From assembly GCA_944382885.1 (NCBI GenBank), contig CALWNT010000100.1, positions 1 through 50,303 of the forward strand: 50,303 nt of DNA, in the 5' to 3' direction. Origin of the DNA: an uncultured Clostridia bacterium (GTDB taxonomy: Bacteria > Bacillota > Clostridia > Oscillospirales > Ruminococcaceae). Each line of letters begins with the position of its first letter. Positions within the stretch are counted from its first letter, which is position 1. Both the position numbers and the translations under genes were made by a program. Under the pieces are notes generated by a model, which saw only the letters and a list, made by a program, of their open reading frames with translations, was not told where the DNA came from and ran no database searches. This document shows, piece by piece, positions 25,815 to 34,178 of this stretch.

Positions 25815-27718
25815 GCTTTTTCCTCCCCGCTTTCCGTCTTTTTCCCTTGACGTTCCTGTTCCAGCCAAATCAGCAGAACAGAGATATCTGCCGGGCTTAC
25901 TCCTGAAATTCTGGAAGCCTGTCCAATATTCAGCGGCTTTACTTTCTTGAGCTTTTCGATTGCCTCCAAACGCAGTCCGGAAATTTCTTCATAATTCAGG
26001 GTTTCCGGCAGCAGTTTGGATTCCATTTTCCTCATTTCCTCTACCTGAGAAAGCTGTTTCTTAATATAGCCCTCATATTTAATTTCAATTTCTACCTGTT
26101 CCCGAATTTCTCTGGACAGCTCCGGACGGTCCGGATCAAAGGGAGCCAAATCATCATAACTCAGCTGGGGACGCCGGATCAGCTCCGTTTCCCGCTGTCC
26201 GGTGGTCATCGGGGATGTTTCACGTGAAACAAGAAGCTCATTTAACTGCTCACTGGGGGAAATGGTGGTTTTTTTCAGCCGTTCAATCTCCTGATCAATC
26301 GCCTCTACCTTTTGCAAAAACTGCTGATACCGTTTCTCTGAAATCAACCCCAGCTGATAGCCCAGAGGCGTCAACCGCTTGTCCGCATTGTCCTGGCGAA
26401 GGATCAGCCGGTATTCACTGCGGGAGGTCATCATCCGATAAGGGTCCGAACATCCTTTGACCACGATATCGTCAATCAAAGTCCCGATATAAGAGCTTGC
26501 CCGGTCCAGCACAAAGCTTTCTTTTCCCTGGACTGCCAAGGCGGCGTTGATGCCGGCAATCAGTCCTTGGGCCGCCGCCTCCTCATAACCGGAGGTTCCG
26601 TTAAACTGTCCCGCACCGTAAAGGCCCTTGACTTTTTTAAATTCCAGAGTGGGCAAAAGATCCTGGGGATCGCAGCAGTCATATTCGATGGCGTAAGCGT
26701 TCCGCATCACTTCTATCTGTTCAAATCCCTTGATCGTCCGCAGAAAAGCCAGCTGTACGTCTTCCGGCAGAGAAGAAGACATTCCCTGTAAATACATCTC
26801 CTCTGTGTCGTCCCCCATCGGCTCCACAAAGAGCTGGTGGCGGTTTTTATCCGCAAAGCGCACCACCTTATCCTCAATACTGGGACAGTAGCGGGGACCG
26901 ATTCCCTCGATTCTGCCGCTGTATAAAGGAGAACGATGCAGATTGTCCCGAATCACCTGATGGGTTTCCTCATTGGTATAGGCGATATAACAGGAAACCT
27001 GATTCCGAAGCTCTCCCTTAGTGGTAAAGGAAAAAGGCGTAATGGGATCATCCCCATCCTGCCGCTCTAATTTGGAAAAATCAATGCTTCTTCTATGTAC
27101 TCTGGAGGGGGTTCCGGTCTTAAAACGCCGAATCGTAATCCCCTTTTCTTTCATTCTGTCTGTCAAACCGATAGAAGGCAGAGAAGCATCCGGTCCACTG
27201 GAATAAGAAACCTCCCCTACATGAATCATCCCTCTCTGATAGGTTCCGGAACAGACGATCGCGGCCTTTACTCCATAAACCGCTCCCAGCTTGGTAATCA
27301 GCTGTGTCACTCTCCCGGTTTCATCCAAGGTAAAATCTACGATCTCATCCTGTTTGATTCTCAAATTCTCCTGCTGCTCCAGAGCAGTTTTCATATAGTG
27401 GTGATATTTCCTTCGGTCAGACTGCACCCGAAGGCTGTGAACCGCCGGCCCCTTTCCCCGGTTCAGCATCCTGCTCTGCAAGAAAGTAGCGTCAGCCGCT
27501 TTTCCCATCTCTCCTCCTAGCGCGTCAATCTCCCGAACCAAGTGACCCTTGGCCGTACCGCCGATAGAGGGATTGCAGGGCATATTGGCAATAGCGTCTA
27601 AACTGAGGGTAAAGATCACCGTTTTTGCTCCCAGCCGGGCAGCAGCCAGCGCCGCTTCCACACCGGCGTGTCCGGCGCCGATCACCGCCACATCATAACA
27701 TTCCATCTGATAACTCAT
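25811..27718 (-). CDS. mnmG: tRNA uridine-5-carboxymethylaminomethyl modification enzyme MnmG (GidA)
   Basis: FAD-dependent partner of MnmE in building the wobble-uridine side chain (cmnm5U34). [21 protein letters not shown] is the FAD-binding motif; [22 protein letters not shown] and [22 protein letters not shown] are family hallmarks. 635 aa, full length, ATG 27718 with AGGAGA upstream. The segment encoding [10 protein letters not shown] contains a perfect parS site (26216-26231), so the DNA serves both as coding sequence and as a ParB site. It lies 10 bp after the HD-domain gene in the mnmE-rsmG cluster. Confidence 0.98.
   Translation of the reverse strand: MSYQMECYDVAVIGAGHAGVEAALAAARLGAKTVIFTLSLDAIANMPCNPSIGGTAKGHLVREIDALGGEMGKAADATFLQSRMLNRGKGPAVHSLRVQSDRRKYHHYMKTALEQQENLRIKQDEIVDFTLDETGRVTQLITKLGAVYGVKAAIVCSGTYQRGMIHVGEVSYSSGPDASLPSIGLTDRMKEKGITIRRFKTGTPSRVHRRSIDFSKLERQDGDDPITPFSFTTKGELRNQVSCYIAYTNEETHQVIRDNLHRSPLYSGRIEGIGPRYCPSIEDKVVRFADKNRHQLFVEPMGDDTEEMYLQGMSSSLPEDVQLAFLRTIKGFEQIEVMRNAYAIEYDCCDPQDLLPTLEFKKVKGLYGAGQFNGTSGYEEAAAQGLIAGINAALAVQGKESFVLDRASSYIGTLIDDIVVKGCSDPYRMMTSRSEYRLILRQDNADKRLTPLGYQLGLISEKRYQQFLQKVEAIDQEIERLKKTTISPSEQLNELLVSRETSPMTTGQRETELIRRPQLSYDDLAPFDPDRPELSREIREQVEIEIKYEGYIKKQLSQVEEMRKMESKLLPETLNYEEISGLRLEAIEKLKKVKPLNIGQASRISGVSPADISVLLIWLEQERQGKKTESGEEKA
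26216..26231. promoter_or_regulatory. parS centromere site 2, inside mnmG
   Basis: Exact TGTTTCACGTGAAACA, 2.2 kb from site 1 and embedded in mnmG codons for Val-Ser-Arg-Glu-Thr. Confidence 0.97.
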
Positions 27719-27728
27719 ATTCTATCTC

Positions 27729-28301
27729 CTATTTCCGGTTCTGACCGGCTTTGATTTTTTCTTCTGACTCCCCTGACAGATAGCTTTGCAGCCTTTGAGT
27801 ATAGGGAAAGGCCTGAGCGGATTCCTTCCCGTAAACAGAATTCAGGGTATATTCCAATTCAATCCAGGTAGAGAGATCCGCCTCATTATGCTGGCAAACT
27901 GCTTCTAACTGATCTAATGCCTTTACAAGCTTTGCTTCCGGTGTGATACGTTCTTCCATTTCCTGGAATAACGCCGAAAGCCGTTTTCTTTGCTCACAAG
28001 GCAGTTCCTGCAACAGGGACTTGAGCCCTTCCTTTTCCTTCTGCTCGTCGGTTCCTGTCTTATTAAAAGAAGGGATGTCTCCAGTCACAGCCTCTCCAAA
28101 ATCATGAATCAGACACATCTCAATGACCTTATTCATATCCAAATCGGAAAATTCCTCTCGCAAAAGCAAAGCCATTACCGCCAAACGCCAGCTGTGCTCC
28201 GCCACCGTCTCCCGATTGCCGAAGGAAGTCCAGGAATGGCGAAAGGTATATTTCAGCGCCTCTATCCGATGAAGAAACGGCACCAGTTGTTCCGGACTCA
28301 T
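27729..28301 (-). CDS. HD-domain hydrolase (YfbR/HD_3-like), probable nucleotidase
   Basis: 190 aa. HD-superfamily metal site: RETVAEHSWRLAVMAL (first His), CLIHDFGEAVTGDIP (HD pair) and a C-terminal Asp (ALDQLEAVCQHNEADL). This pattern matches HD_3 proteins such as 5'-deoxynucleotidase YfbR. Start ATG 28301 follows GGGGGAGA; the upstream extension to 28337 runs into mnmE. It lies between mnmE and mnmG, which are usually adjacent, with 22 and 10 bp gaps, so it is co-transcribed with them. Its own substrate is not known. Confidence 0.88.
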   Translation of the reverse strand: MSPEQLVPFLHRIEALKYTFRHSWTSFGNRETVAEHSWRLAVMALLLREEFSDLDMNKVIEMCLIHDFGEAVTGDIPSFNKTGTDEQKEKEGLKSLLQELPCEQRKRLSALFQEMEERITPEAKLVKALDQLEAVCQHNEADLSTWIELEYTLNSVYGKESAQAFPYTQRLQSYLSGESEEKIKAGQNRK

Positions 28302-28323
28302 CTCGATCTCCCCCTTTTCGCCA

Positions 28324-29697
28324 TTATTTTCCCACACAAAACTGATGGAACACCTGATCTACCACGGTATCGGTTACCCGTTCTCCCGTCAGCTCCAGAA
28401 GCGCTTCGATGGCTGATTCTACCGAAACAGTCACAGCGTCTAACGTCATTCCCATTTGCAAAGCGTCTACGCTCTCCTGAAGGGCACGCTCTGCCTGCTG
28501 GGCGCAAAGCCGCTGACGCTCGTTGGCAAGCATCGCGGCAGAAGGATCGATATGAGCAAACCCCAGCACCTCCTGTATCTGATCTGACAACAGTTTTATA
28601 CTATCAGTATTATTTGCGGATATATATACTATATTTTGAAAATATTGCTTCAGCTTATCCTCATCCAGCTTTCCCTGCAAATCTGTCTTATTGATCACGG
28701 CAATGGCAGGCATCTTTTCCTCCTTCACCGCTTCCAGAATTTTTTCATCCTCTTCGCTTAATTCCACGGAATAGTCAAATACCGCCAGCACTAGCCCTGC
28801 GGTTTTCATCCGTTTCAGTGCCAGCTCTACCCCATATTGTTCTACTTTGTCATCTGTTTGACGAATCCCCGCGGTGTCCGCCAAACGGAGAACCACGTTG
28901 CCGAGATTCACTGACTCCTCAATGACATCCCTGGTTGTTCCGGCGATATCCGTAACAATACTCTTTTCACATCCCGCCAACAAATTCATCAAAGTAGATT
29001 TCCCCACATTGGGTTTCCCAACAATGGTGGTTTCAATCCCTTCCCGAAGGATCTTGCCGGTATCGAAGGTAGAAAGCAGTTCCCTGGCGTCCTTCAGAGC
29101 GCCGCTGAGAGACTGGAGCAAGTGTTCCTGTTCTACTTCTTCAATATCCTCTTCCGGAAAATCTACCCACGCCGCCAGATGCGCCGCTACTTCCAGCAGA
29201 GTTTCCTTTACCCCGTTGATTTTCGAAAACAGCGCGCCGTTCATCTGTGCCCGGGCTGATTTTAAGGCCTGTTCGTTTTGAGAAGCGATCAAATCCATAA
29301 TGGATTCCGCCTGAGTCAAATTCATTTTTCCATTGAGAAACGCTCGTTTGGAAAATTCTCCTGCCTGGGCCATCCTGGCTCCCTGATCCAACAGCAGTCT
29401 CAAAATTTTTCTGGTAATCAAAATTCCGCCATGACAGGTAAGTTCTACCACATCCTCCCCAGTATAACTTTTCGGAGCGTGATAAACCAGAGCTACACCG
29501 TCGTCGATCTGATCCTTTCCCTCATAAAATCCGCCGTAGGCCGCGGTATATCCCTTCATTTGTTCCAATACTTTTCCCTGAAACGGGTGAAACACCTTTT
29601 CCGCAATGGAAAAGGCCTCCGGACCGGACACTCGTATCATCGATACCCCACCCATTGCCGCCGGAGTGGCGATCGCCGCAATTGTGTTTGAAGCCAT
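28324..29697 (-). CDS. mnmE: tRNA modification GTPase MnmE (TrmE)
   Basis: 457 aa. N-terminal formyl-THF-binding domain (TIAAIATPAAMGGVSMIRVSG), helical domain, G domain with GKPNVGKSTLMN (P-loop), DIAGTTRD (switch I), DTAGIRQT (G3) and NKTD (G4), and the C-terminal FCVGK with the conserved cysteine. With MnmG it makes the 5-carboxymethylaminomethyl group on wobble uridines of tRNAs such as the Lys(TTT) tRNA in this window. ATG 29697 has AAAGGGG upstream. It is separated from jag by a terminator-like hairpin. Confidence 0.98.
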   Translation of the reverse strand: MASNTIAAIATPAAMGGVSMIRVSGPEAFSIAEKVFHPFQGKVLEQMKGYTAAYGGFYEGKDQIDDGVALVYHAPKSYTGEDVVELTCHGGILITRKILRLLLDQGARMAQAGEFSKRAFLNGKMNLTQAESIMDLIASQNEQALKSARAQMNGALFSKINGVKETLLEVAAHLAAWVDFPEEDIEEVEQEHLLQSLSGALKDARELLSTFDTGKILREGIETTIVGKPNVGKSTLMNLLAGCEKSIVTDIAGTTRDVIEESVNLGNVVLRLADTAGIRQTDDKVEQYGVELALKRMKTAGLVLAVFDYSVELSEEDEKILEAVKEEKMPAIAVINKTDLQGKLDEDKLKQYFQNIVYISANNTDSIKLLSDQIQEVLGFAHIDPSAAMLANERQRLCAQQAERALQESVDALQMGMTLDAVTVSVESAIEALLELTGERVTDTVVDQVFHQFCVGK

Positions 29698-29728
29698 TTT
29701 TCTGCCCCTTTCTTGTTACAAAGAAAAA

Positions 29729-29753
29729 GCGTGTCCGTTTCTTACAGACACGC
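29729..29753 (-). terminator. Terminator between jag and mnmE
   Basis: GCGTGTC/GACACGC 7-bp stem with 11-nt loop, followed on the minus strand by TTTTTCTTTG. It may only attenuate, since no strong promoter is seen between it and mnmE. Confidence 0.7.
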
Positions 29754-29797
29754 CTGTTCCGAACATAACGGCTCAGCCGGCCGTGTTGTTTGATCTC

Positions 29798-30685
29798 TTA
29801 CAGTTCAATTTTAGAATACAGTTTGGTATTCTTTTCCTCTTCCGCCATTTCCGATTTTAAAATTTCTTCCATGGTTCTTTCCGGCTGACGGGGCTTTGAG
29901 GATTTATGGTAGGAAGATCTGTTCCCGCCCTTTCCATAACTGCCTTTGGAGCGATTGGTAGGCAGAATCATAATCCTTCTGTTGGGCTCATCTCCCTTGG
30001 ATTTCGAGGTCACTCCGTCAATATCGGACAATACCGCATGGATGATCCTTCTTTCATAGGGATTCATCGGTTCCAACATCTGGCTGCGCCCGGTGCGTTT
30101 CACCTTCGCGCTGATCTTTTTAGCCAGTTCTTTTAAGGCTTCCTCCCGTTTTTCCCGGTAATTGCCGCAATCCAAGGTAATTCTGAAATAGCTTCCCTCT
30201 ACCCGGTTGCAGACAAGAGAAGTCAGATACTGTAAGGCGTCCAGCGTCTCTCCATGACGGCCAATTAAAACGCCCAGATCGTCTCCTTCCAGTGTCAAAA
30301 CAGCGCAGTCGTCCTTTTCTTCTGTCTTGATTTCCACATTCCGCAAGCCCATGACATCGAGAATTTCTTTGATATAATTTAATGCGGCAGCCAATTTTTC
30401 GGCATTGTGATTTTCCTTTGCAGGAGAGGCAGCCTGCTGAACAGGTTCCTCTTTCGGCATTTGCTTTACAGCCTTCTTGACAGTCGGTTTTTCCTCCGCA
30501 GCAGGCTCCGGTTCCTTCACAGTTACTTTCACCTTTGCTTCTACCTTAATTCTGCCGAAAAGGGATTTTTTGGGTTTATCAATTACTTCTATCTCGCACT
30601 GGTCTGCACGGACGTCGAGCTCTACATAAGCCTTTGCCAGCGCTTCTTCCATTGTTTTTCCGGTGGTGATAATTTCTCTTGCCAT
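29798..30685 (-). CDS. jag: RNA-binding protein Jag/KhpB (SpoIIIJ-associated)
   Basis: 295 aa. Jag-N domain at residues 1-52 (MAREIITTGKTMEEALAKAY ... KKSLFGRIKVEAKVKV), a Lys/Glu/Pro linker to about residue 95, a KH domain (LGVLIGRHGETLDALQYL) and an R3H domain (NPYERRIIHAVLSDIDGVTS). A basic C-terminal tail of about 45 residues (Gly/Ser/Lys-rich) is longer than usual. It forms with KhpA an RNA-binding pair tied to cell elongation and division. It lies directly after yidC, the conserved arrangement. Confidence 0.96.
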   Translation of the reverse strand: MAREIITTGKTMEEALAKAYVELDVRADQCEIEVIDKPKKSLFGRIKVEAKVKVTVKEPEPAAEEKPTVKKAVKQMPKEEPVQQAASPAKENHNAEKLAAALNYIKEILDVMGLRNVEIKTEEKDDCAVLTLEGDDLGVLIGRHGETLDALQYLTSLVCNRVEGSYFRITLDCGNYREKREEALKELAKKISAKVKRTGRSQMLEPMNPYERRIIHAVLSDIDGVTSKSKGDEPNRRIMILPTNRSKGSYGKGGNRSSYHKSSKPRQPERTMEEILKSEMAEEEKNTKLYSKIEL

Positions 30686-30733
30686 AAGTTTTACCGTCCT
30701 CTCTACATCTTATTGATGCGGTTCCCCAATCAT

Positions 30734-31810
30734 CTATTTATCATATTCGTCCCCATATTTCTCAGCCATTCTCTTTCTTGCCAAGGCAATGGCCTGACTA
30801 GCGCTTAAAGAGCCTTCTTCATCCGTTTCATTCGCGATTTTTTTCTGCTCGCCTTTCCCTGAAGACTGGGCCTGTTGCTGCTCCATAGCCGCTTTCATCG
30901 CCTGCTGATATCGTGACGGACGCTTTTTCTTGGTCTTCATTTCCTCTTCTACCTTAGCCTTCATCTTTTCTGGAGAATAAACCCGGTAAAGAATTACGGT
31001 CTGGAAAATAGAAAATACGTTGGAAACGATCCAGTATAAACCAACGCCGGTAGGCAAAGTAAAGGCAATCCAGGTAGAGAAAATCGGCATGATAAACATC
31101 ATTCCCTTCAGCATGCCCATACCTGTTTGTTCCGCCATGCCGTTTTTCTTCTGCTGACGAAGGCTGACAAAGGATACAATCAGAGAAGTAACACCGGAAA
31201 TAATCGGGATTAAAAGCAGCGGGAAGGTCCAGCTTGGGTTGGTCCCCAAATTGATTCCTAAAAAGTTCAGATCAAAATTCTGAATTGACTGAAGCTGATC
31301 ACTGCTGAAAATACTGTTGAAAGCGGAGGGATCAACAGTGATATCCCCCACCTTTCCGGTTTGGATCGCATTGATGATCGGAAGCTCCATATAAGAGGAT
31401 TTGACTCCCAAATCAGTCAATACTGTTGTTGCTTTGTCAATGATGTCGCTGGGAATAGAGAGCAAATGCTTCAGTGGCTTATAAACAACGTCGATGATAC
31501 CGAACAAAACCAGCATCTGCAACAGCATCGGCAGACAGCTGGCCATGGGGTTATAACCCTCTTCCTGATACAGCTTCATCATTTCCTGCTGATATTTTTC
31601 TTTATTTTTACCGTATTTTTTTTGCAGTTCTTTCATTTTTGGCTGAAAAATCGCCATCTTCGCAGAAGATTTCTGCTGCTTTACATTCAGTGGGAACAAC
31701 GCCAAACGGACCAGGAGCGTAAATACAATCAGCACCAATCCATAGTTCGGGATAAACCAATACAAAAACCTCATGATCCATCCCAGCGGGGTACCTAAAA
31801 TACCAAACAT
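30734..31810 (-). CDS. yidC: Membrane protein insertase YidC/OxaA
   Basis: 358 aa. Five TM helices of the YidC core. The conserved Arg of the hydrophilic groove lies in LLVRLALFPLNVKQQKS (about residue 36); a coiled cytoplasmic hairpin (KMKELQKKYGKNKEKYQQEMMKLYQ) and NPMASCLPMLLQMLVLFGI follow. It inserts membrane proteins with or after SecYEG. No lipoprotein signal is seen at the N-terminus, unlike the Bacillus SpoIIIJ type. A long basic tail (about residues 300-358) is probably ribosome-binding. Start ATG 31810 with GGAGG upstream. Confidence 0.97.
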   Translation of the reverse strand: MFGILGTPLGWIMRFLYWFIPNYGLVLIVFTLLVRLALFPLNVKQQKSSAKMAIFQPKMKELQKKYGKNKEKYQQEMMKLYQEEGYNPMASCLPMLLQMLVLFGIIDVVYKPLKHLLSIPSDIIDKATTVLTDLGVKSSYMELPIINAIQTGKVGDITVDPSAFNSIFSSDQLQSIQNFDLNFLGINLGTNPSWTFPLLLIPIISGVTSLIVSFVSLRQQKKNGMAEQTGMGMLKGMMFIMPIFSTWIAFTLPTGVGLYWIVSNVFSIFQTVILYRVYSPEKMKAKVEEEMKTKKKRPSRYQQAMKAAMEQQQAQSSGKGEQKKIANETDEEGSLSASQAIALARKRMAEKYGDEYDK

Positions 31811-31938
31811 TTGCCTTCCTCCAATTTTTTACATCTGTTCATAATTTCAATTTCAAAAACGCCATTCTATCACATTGCATATCGGGCGATATTCGGAAAA
31901 TCTATTTTAAATCCACACCCTGAACTCCGGTATGACAA

Positions 31939-32211
31939 TCATTTTTCTTCCTTTTCTTCTTTTTCCCGGCAGCCGCCCCGGAAAGGGACAAAATAAAACC
32001 GTTCCGGCACATAGTCAATCCCTCCCAGATTAAAGGGATTGCACCGCAAAACTCTCCAGCCGGCCAGCAAAACGCCCCTTATGAGACCGAATTTTTTCAC
32101 TGCTTCCAGCGCATACTGGGAACAGCAAGGATAAAATCTGCAGCACGGGGGCTTTAAAGGTGAAATAAATTTCTGATAAAAACGAATCAAACAGCTGCCA
32201 AGCCATTTCAT
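31939..32211 (-). CDS. yidD: Membrane protein insertion efficiency factor YidD
   Basis: 90 aa. Family motifs are complete: RFYQKFISPLKPPCCRFYPCCSQYALEA, then WRVLRCNPFNLGGIDYVPE. Small amphipathic membrane-associated protein that helps YidC-dependent insertion. Its ATG overlaps the rnpA stop (ATGA, 32208-32211). A Glu/Lys-rich tail ends the protein. Confidence 0.96.
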   Translation of the reverse strand: MKWLGSCLIRFYQKFISPLKPPCCRFYPCCSQYALEAVKKFGLIRGVLLAGWRVLRCNPFNLGGIDYVPERFYFVPFRGGCREKEEKEEK

Positions 32212-32594
32212 GATGATCCCTTTTCCTTCCGGAATTTCTTTTTTCTCTGAGCAGCATTTTCCTGAAGCAGAAACAATATCTGCTTTTCCATGATTTTTTC
32301 CAATTTCGTCGACTTCATCAGCGCCGTATCAGGCCGCGCCACAAAGACGATATCATACCCCTTTGGAAAAACAATCCGTTCCCGCACGGCAAGATAAGCC
32401 GCCCGGATGACCCTTCTCGAGCGGTTGCGCACTACTGCTGAACCAATTTTTTTCGAGGTTGTGATACCAATCTTATTTCCTTTCTGACGGTTAGGCACCA
32501 GATAAGTCACCAATACTGGATGCGCTTTGAATTTTCCCTGAAAATAAGCCCTTTTATATTCTTTATTCAGCTTGATTGTGACTAAGTTTTTCAT
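32208..32594 (-). CDS. rnpA: Ribonuclease P protein component
   Basis: 128 aa from ATG 32594. The basic core GNKIGITTSKKIGSAVVRNRSRRVIRAAYL contains the RNR motif that binds RNase P RNA. Together with that RNA it trims 5' leaders of tRNAs. The chosen start has GAAGGAG about 12 bases upstream; the open frame continues to 32678 but adds residues not seen in the family. It overlaps yidD by 4 bp. The gap to rpmH is 200 bp, longer than usual, and holds two hairpins. Confidence 0.95.
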   Translation of the reverse strand: MKNLVTIKLNKEYKRAYFQGKFKAHPVLVTYLVPNRQKGNKIGITTSKKIGSAVVRNRSRRVIRAAYLAVRERIVFPKGYDIVFVARPDTALMKSTKLEKIMEKQILFLLQENAAQRKKKFRKEKGSS

Positions 32595-32657
32595 CGCGTC
32601 CTGATGCTCCTTCAAAAGAATCCAAGGCCGTTTTCCAAAAAGGGATACTAAATAAAT

Positions 32658-32691
32658 CGACCACAAATAATCTAACAATTAGCTGTGGTCG
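32658..32691 (-). promoter_or_regulatory. Hairpin in the rpmH-rnpA spacer
   Basis: CGACCACA/TGTGGTCG, 8-bp perfect stem with 18-nt AT-rich loop, 64 bases upstream of rnpA. Function unknown; possibly an mRNA processing or stability element. Confidence 0.4.
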
Positions 32692-32755
32692 TATCAGTAG
32701 TTATGTAATTCAGGAAAAACGTAAAGACTCCTTACTAAAAATAAGGAAAAAACAC

Positions 32756-32785
32756 GTTTAGACTGCAAAAATTTGCAGTCTAAAC
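32756..32785 (-). terminator. Terminator/attenuator after rpmH
   Basis: GTTTAGACTGCAAA/TTTGCAGTCTAAAC, 14-bp perfect arms, followed on the minus strand by GTGTTTTTTCC. It lies 10 bases after rpmH and probably makes rpmH more abundant than the downstream rnpA. Confidence 0.8.
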
Positions 32786-32794
32786 CAGCTTTTA

Positions 32795-32929
32795 TTAGTA
32801 AGTCAAACTTTTTCTACCTTTTGCACGTCTTCTGGCCAATACTTTTCTGCCGTTTGCAGTAGCCATTCTTTTTCTGAAACCGTGTTCTTTTTTTCTGTGA
32901 ATTTTTTTAGGCTGGTATGTTCTTTTCAT
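32795..32929 (-). CDS. rpmH: 50S ribosomal protein L34
   Basis: 44 codons, too short for many gene finders. The protein begins [20 protein letters not shown], continues [20 protein letters not shown] and ends SLTY. That is the full bacterial L34 sequence. ATG 32929 follows GGAGGA at about 8 bases. It heads the leftward origin-proximal cluster and is followed by a strong hairpin. Confidence 0.98.
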   Translation of the reverse strand: MKRTYQPKKIHRKKEHGFRKRMATANGRKVLARRRAKGRKSLTY

Positions 32930-33081
32930 TTTGCTATCCTCCTCCCAAAAAACGAGACCTGATTTTCCATTCTCCTGGTATGTTCAGGCTTTCTTTCATC
33001 AATAACGGTCACAAAATATACTAATGGTATATTTGACACCTAATTATTTCCTTTCAAAAAGGCGAAACCCTGCAAGTTAAT

Positions 33082-33111
33082 AGTATAAATGATACAGTTC
33101 CATTTTGTCAA
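33082..33111 (-). promoter_or_regulatory. Predicted rpmH promoter
   Basis: Minus strand TTGACA (33106-33111), 18-bp spacer, TATACT (33082-33087). Leader of about 150 nt before rpmH. Confidence 0.75.
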
Positions 33112-33246
33112 TACCAAATTGTATTTTTTTCCATTGTTTTTTCTCTCATTTTAAAGTTCCTTACTGTTATGATCCTAAACTCAAAACAAAACCAGTTTCC
33201 TCTTCCGCTCAACAAAAATCTCTATTCCACTTTTAGGGGCAGAAAG

Positions 33247-33275
33247 TTGACAACCAGTTTTTTACCATCTAAAAT
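33247..33275 (+). promoter_or_regulatory. Predicted fluC/crcB promoter
   Basis: TTGACA (33247-33252), 17-bp spacer, TAAAAT (33270-33275). The leader to the start codon is only about 50 nt, too short for a fluoride riboswitch. Confidence 0.7.
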
Positions 33276-33332
33276 ACAAGCAGAAAAACACATCCCATTT
33301 TTATTTTCTACATTATATATAAGGAGTCCGAT

Positions 33333-33734
33333 ATGAACCATACAAACGAATTTTTGGCTTTTCTGGCAGTAGGATGCGGAGGATTTTTAGGAGCCTGCGC
33401 CCGCTATCTGATCAGCCTTTTGCCCATTTCAATTCATTTTCCAATTGCGACGTTGCTCACTAATTTTTTGGGAGCCGTCTTGATCGGCTTAATTACCGGG
33501 ATTGTATTAGTAGGAAATCTAATTTCACCCTATTGGGTATTATTTTTAAAAACCGGAATCTGTGGAGGATTCACAACCTTTTCCACTTTTTCCCTGGAAG
33601 CAGTTACCTTATTGGAACAGGGCAGATGGAAATCGGGCGTTCTTTATATGATTCTCAGTCTATCCCTCTGCCTATTTGGTGTTTGGATCGGAAAGGAACT
33701 GGGGACACATGTTTTTCTTTCTGCCAAACGATAA
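33333..33734 (+). CDS. crcB: Fluoride channel FluC/CrcB
   Basis: 133 aa with four TM helices. Family motifs: GGFLGACARYLIS (TM1), ATLLTNFLGAVLIGL (TM2, with the channel Asn), KTGICGGFTTFSTFSLE (TM3 break, Phe-box and Na+ site). It works as a dual-topology dimer that expels fluoride; only one gene is present here, so a homodimer is expected. ATG 33333 has AAGGAG upstream. It sits in the rpmH-dnaA gap, which in most Bacillota holds no gene. It has its own promoter and terminator. Confidence 0.94.
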   Translation: MNHTNEFLAFLAVGCGGFLGACARYLISLLPISIHFPIATLLTNFLGAVLIGLITGIVLVGNLISPYWVLFLKTGICGGFTTFSTFSLEAVTLLEQGRWKSGVLYMILSLSLCLFGVWIGKELGTHVFLSAKR

Positions 33735-33798
33735 AAAGAAAAAAATCAAAATAATTGGTTGTGTTTCGATAAAGAATATTTAATTGATCTCTTTCCTA

Positions 33799-33834
33799 AA
33801 AGCTGGTCCTGTTTTTGAAAACAGGACCAGCTTT
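33799..33834 (+). terminator. Terminator of crcB
   Basis: 17-bp perfect stem (core AGCTGGTCCTGTTTT / AAAACAGGACCAGCT) with a 2-nt nominal loop, then TTCCTTTA. It insulates dnaA from crcB transcription. Confidence 0.9.
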
Positions 33835-33973
33835 CCTTTATGTATGCAAAATAAAATGATCATTTTTTAGAAACTTTTTCCTTGTTGTTTTCTTTTGCGC
33901 AAATTTTTAATCAACCATAAAATTTTTCCCGAAAAAAATCTAAAAATATCTCTATCCGAAAGAAGCCATTTGC

Positions 33974-34002
33974 TTGAAAAGCCAATCAAATTTTGATAAA
34001 AT
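33974..34002 (+). promoter_or_regulatory. Predicted dnaA promoter
   Basis: TTGAAA (33974-33979), 17-bp spacer, TAAAAT (33997-34002). DnaA-box-like sites lie just downstream in the leader, which would allow autoregulation. Confidence 0.65.
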
Positions 34003-34055
34003 ATAAAATTGAGAAGATTTATCGTTTCTAAACATATTTTTAACACAATTTTCCT

Positions 34056-34150
34056 TGTGGAAAATGTGGACAACTTATCACAGTAAAGTTTTCAACATTT
34101 TCCATACTGTTTTCAACACTTCTTTTCGAAGTTTTTCACAACTTTTCCAT
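34056..34150. other. oriC, upstream DnaA-box cluster
   Basis: Cluster of DnaA-box-like 9-mers just ahead of dnaA: TGTGGAAAA (34056-34064), TGTGGACAA (34065-34073, complement TTGTCCACA), TTTTCAACA (34089-34097 and 34110-34118), TTTTCCATA (34098-34106), TTTTTCACA (34132-34140). None is the perfect TTATCCACA; the TTTTCCACA-like form predominates. Confidence 0.75.
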
Positions 34151-34178
34151 TTTGTCATGTTATAGGAGGTTTTTCAAC

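Noticed and set aside
33140..33332. Fluoride riboswitch ahead of crcB.
   Set aside because: No pseudoknot-forming consensus seen, and the promoter leaves only about 50 nt of leader.
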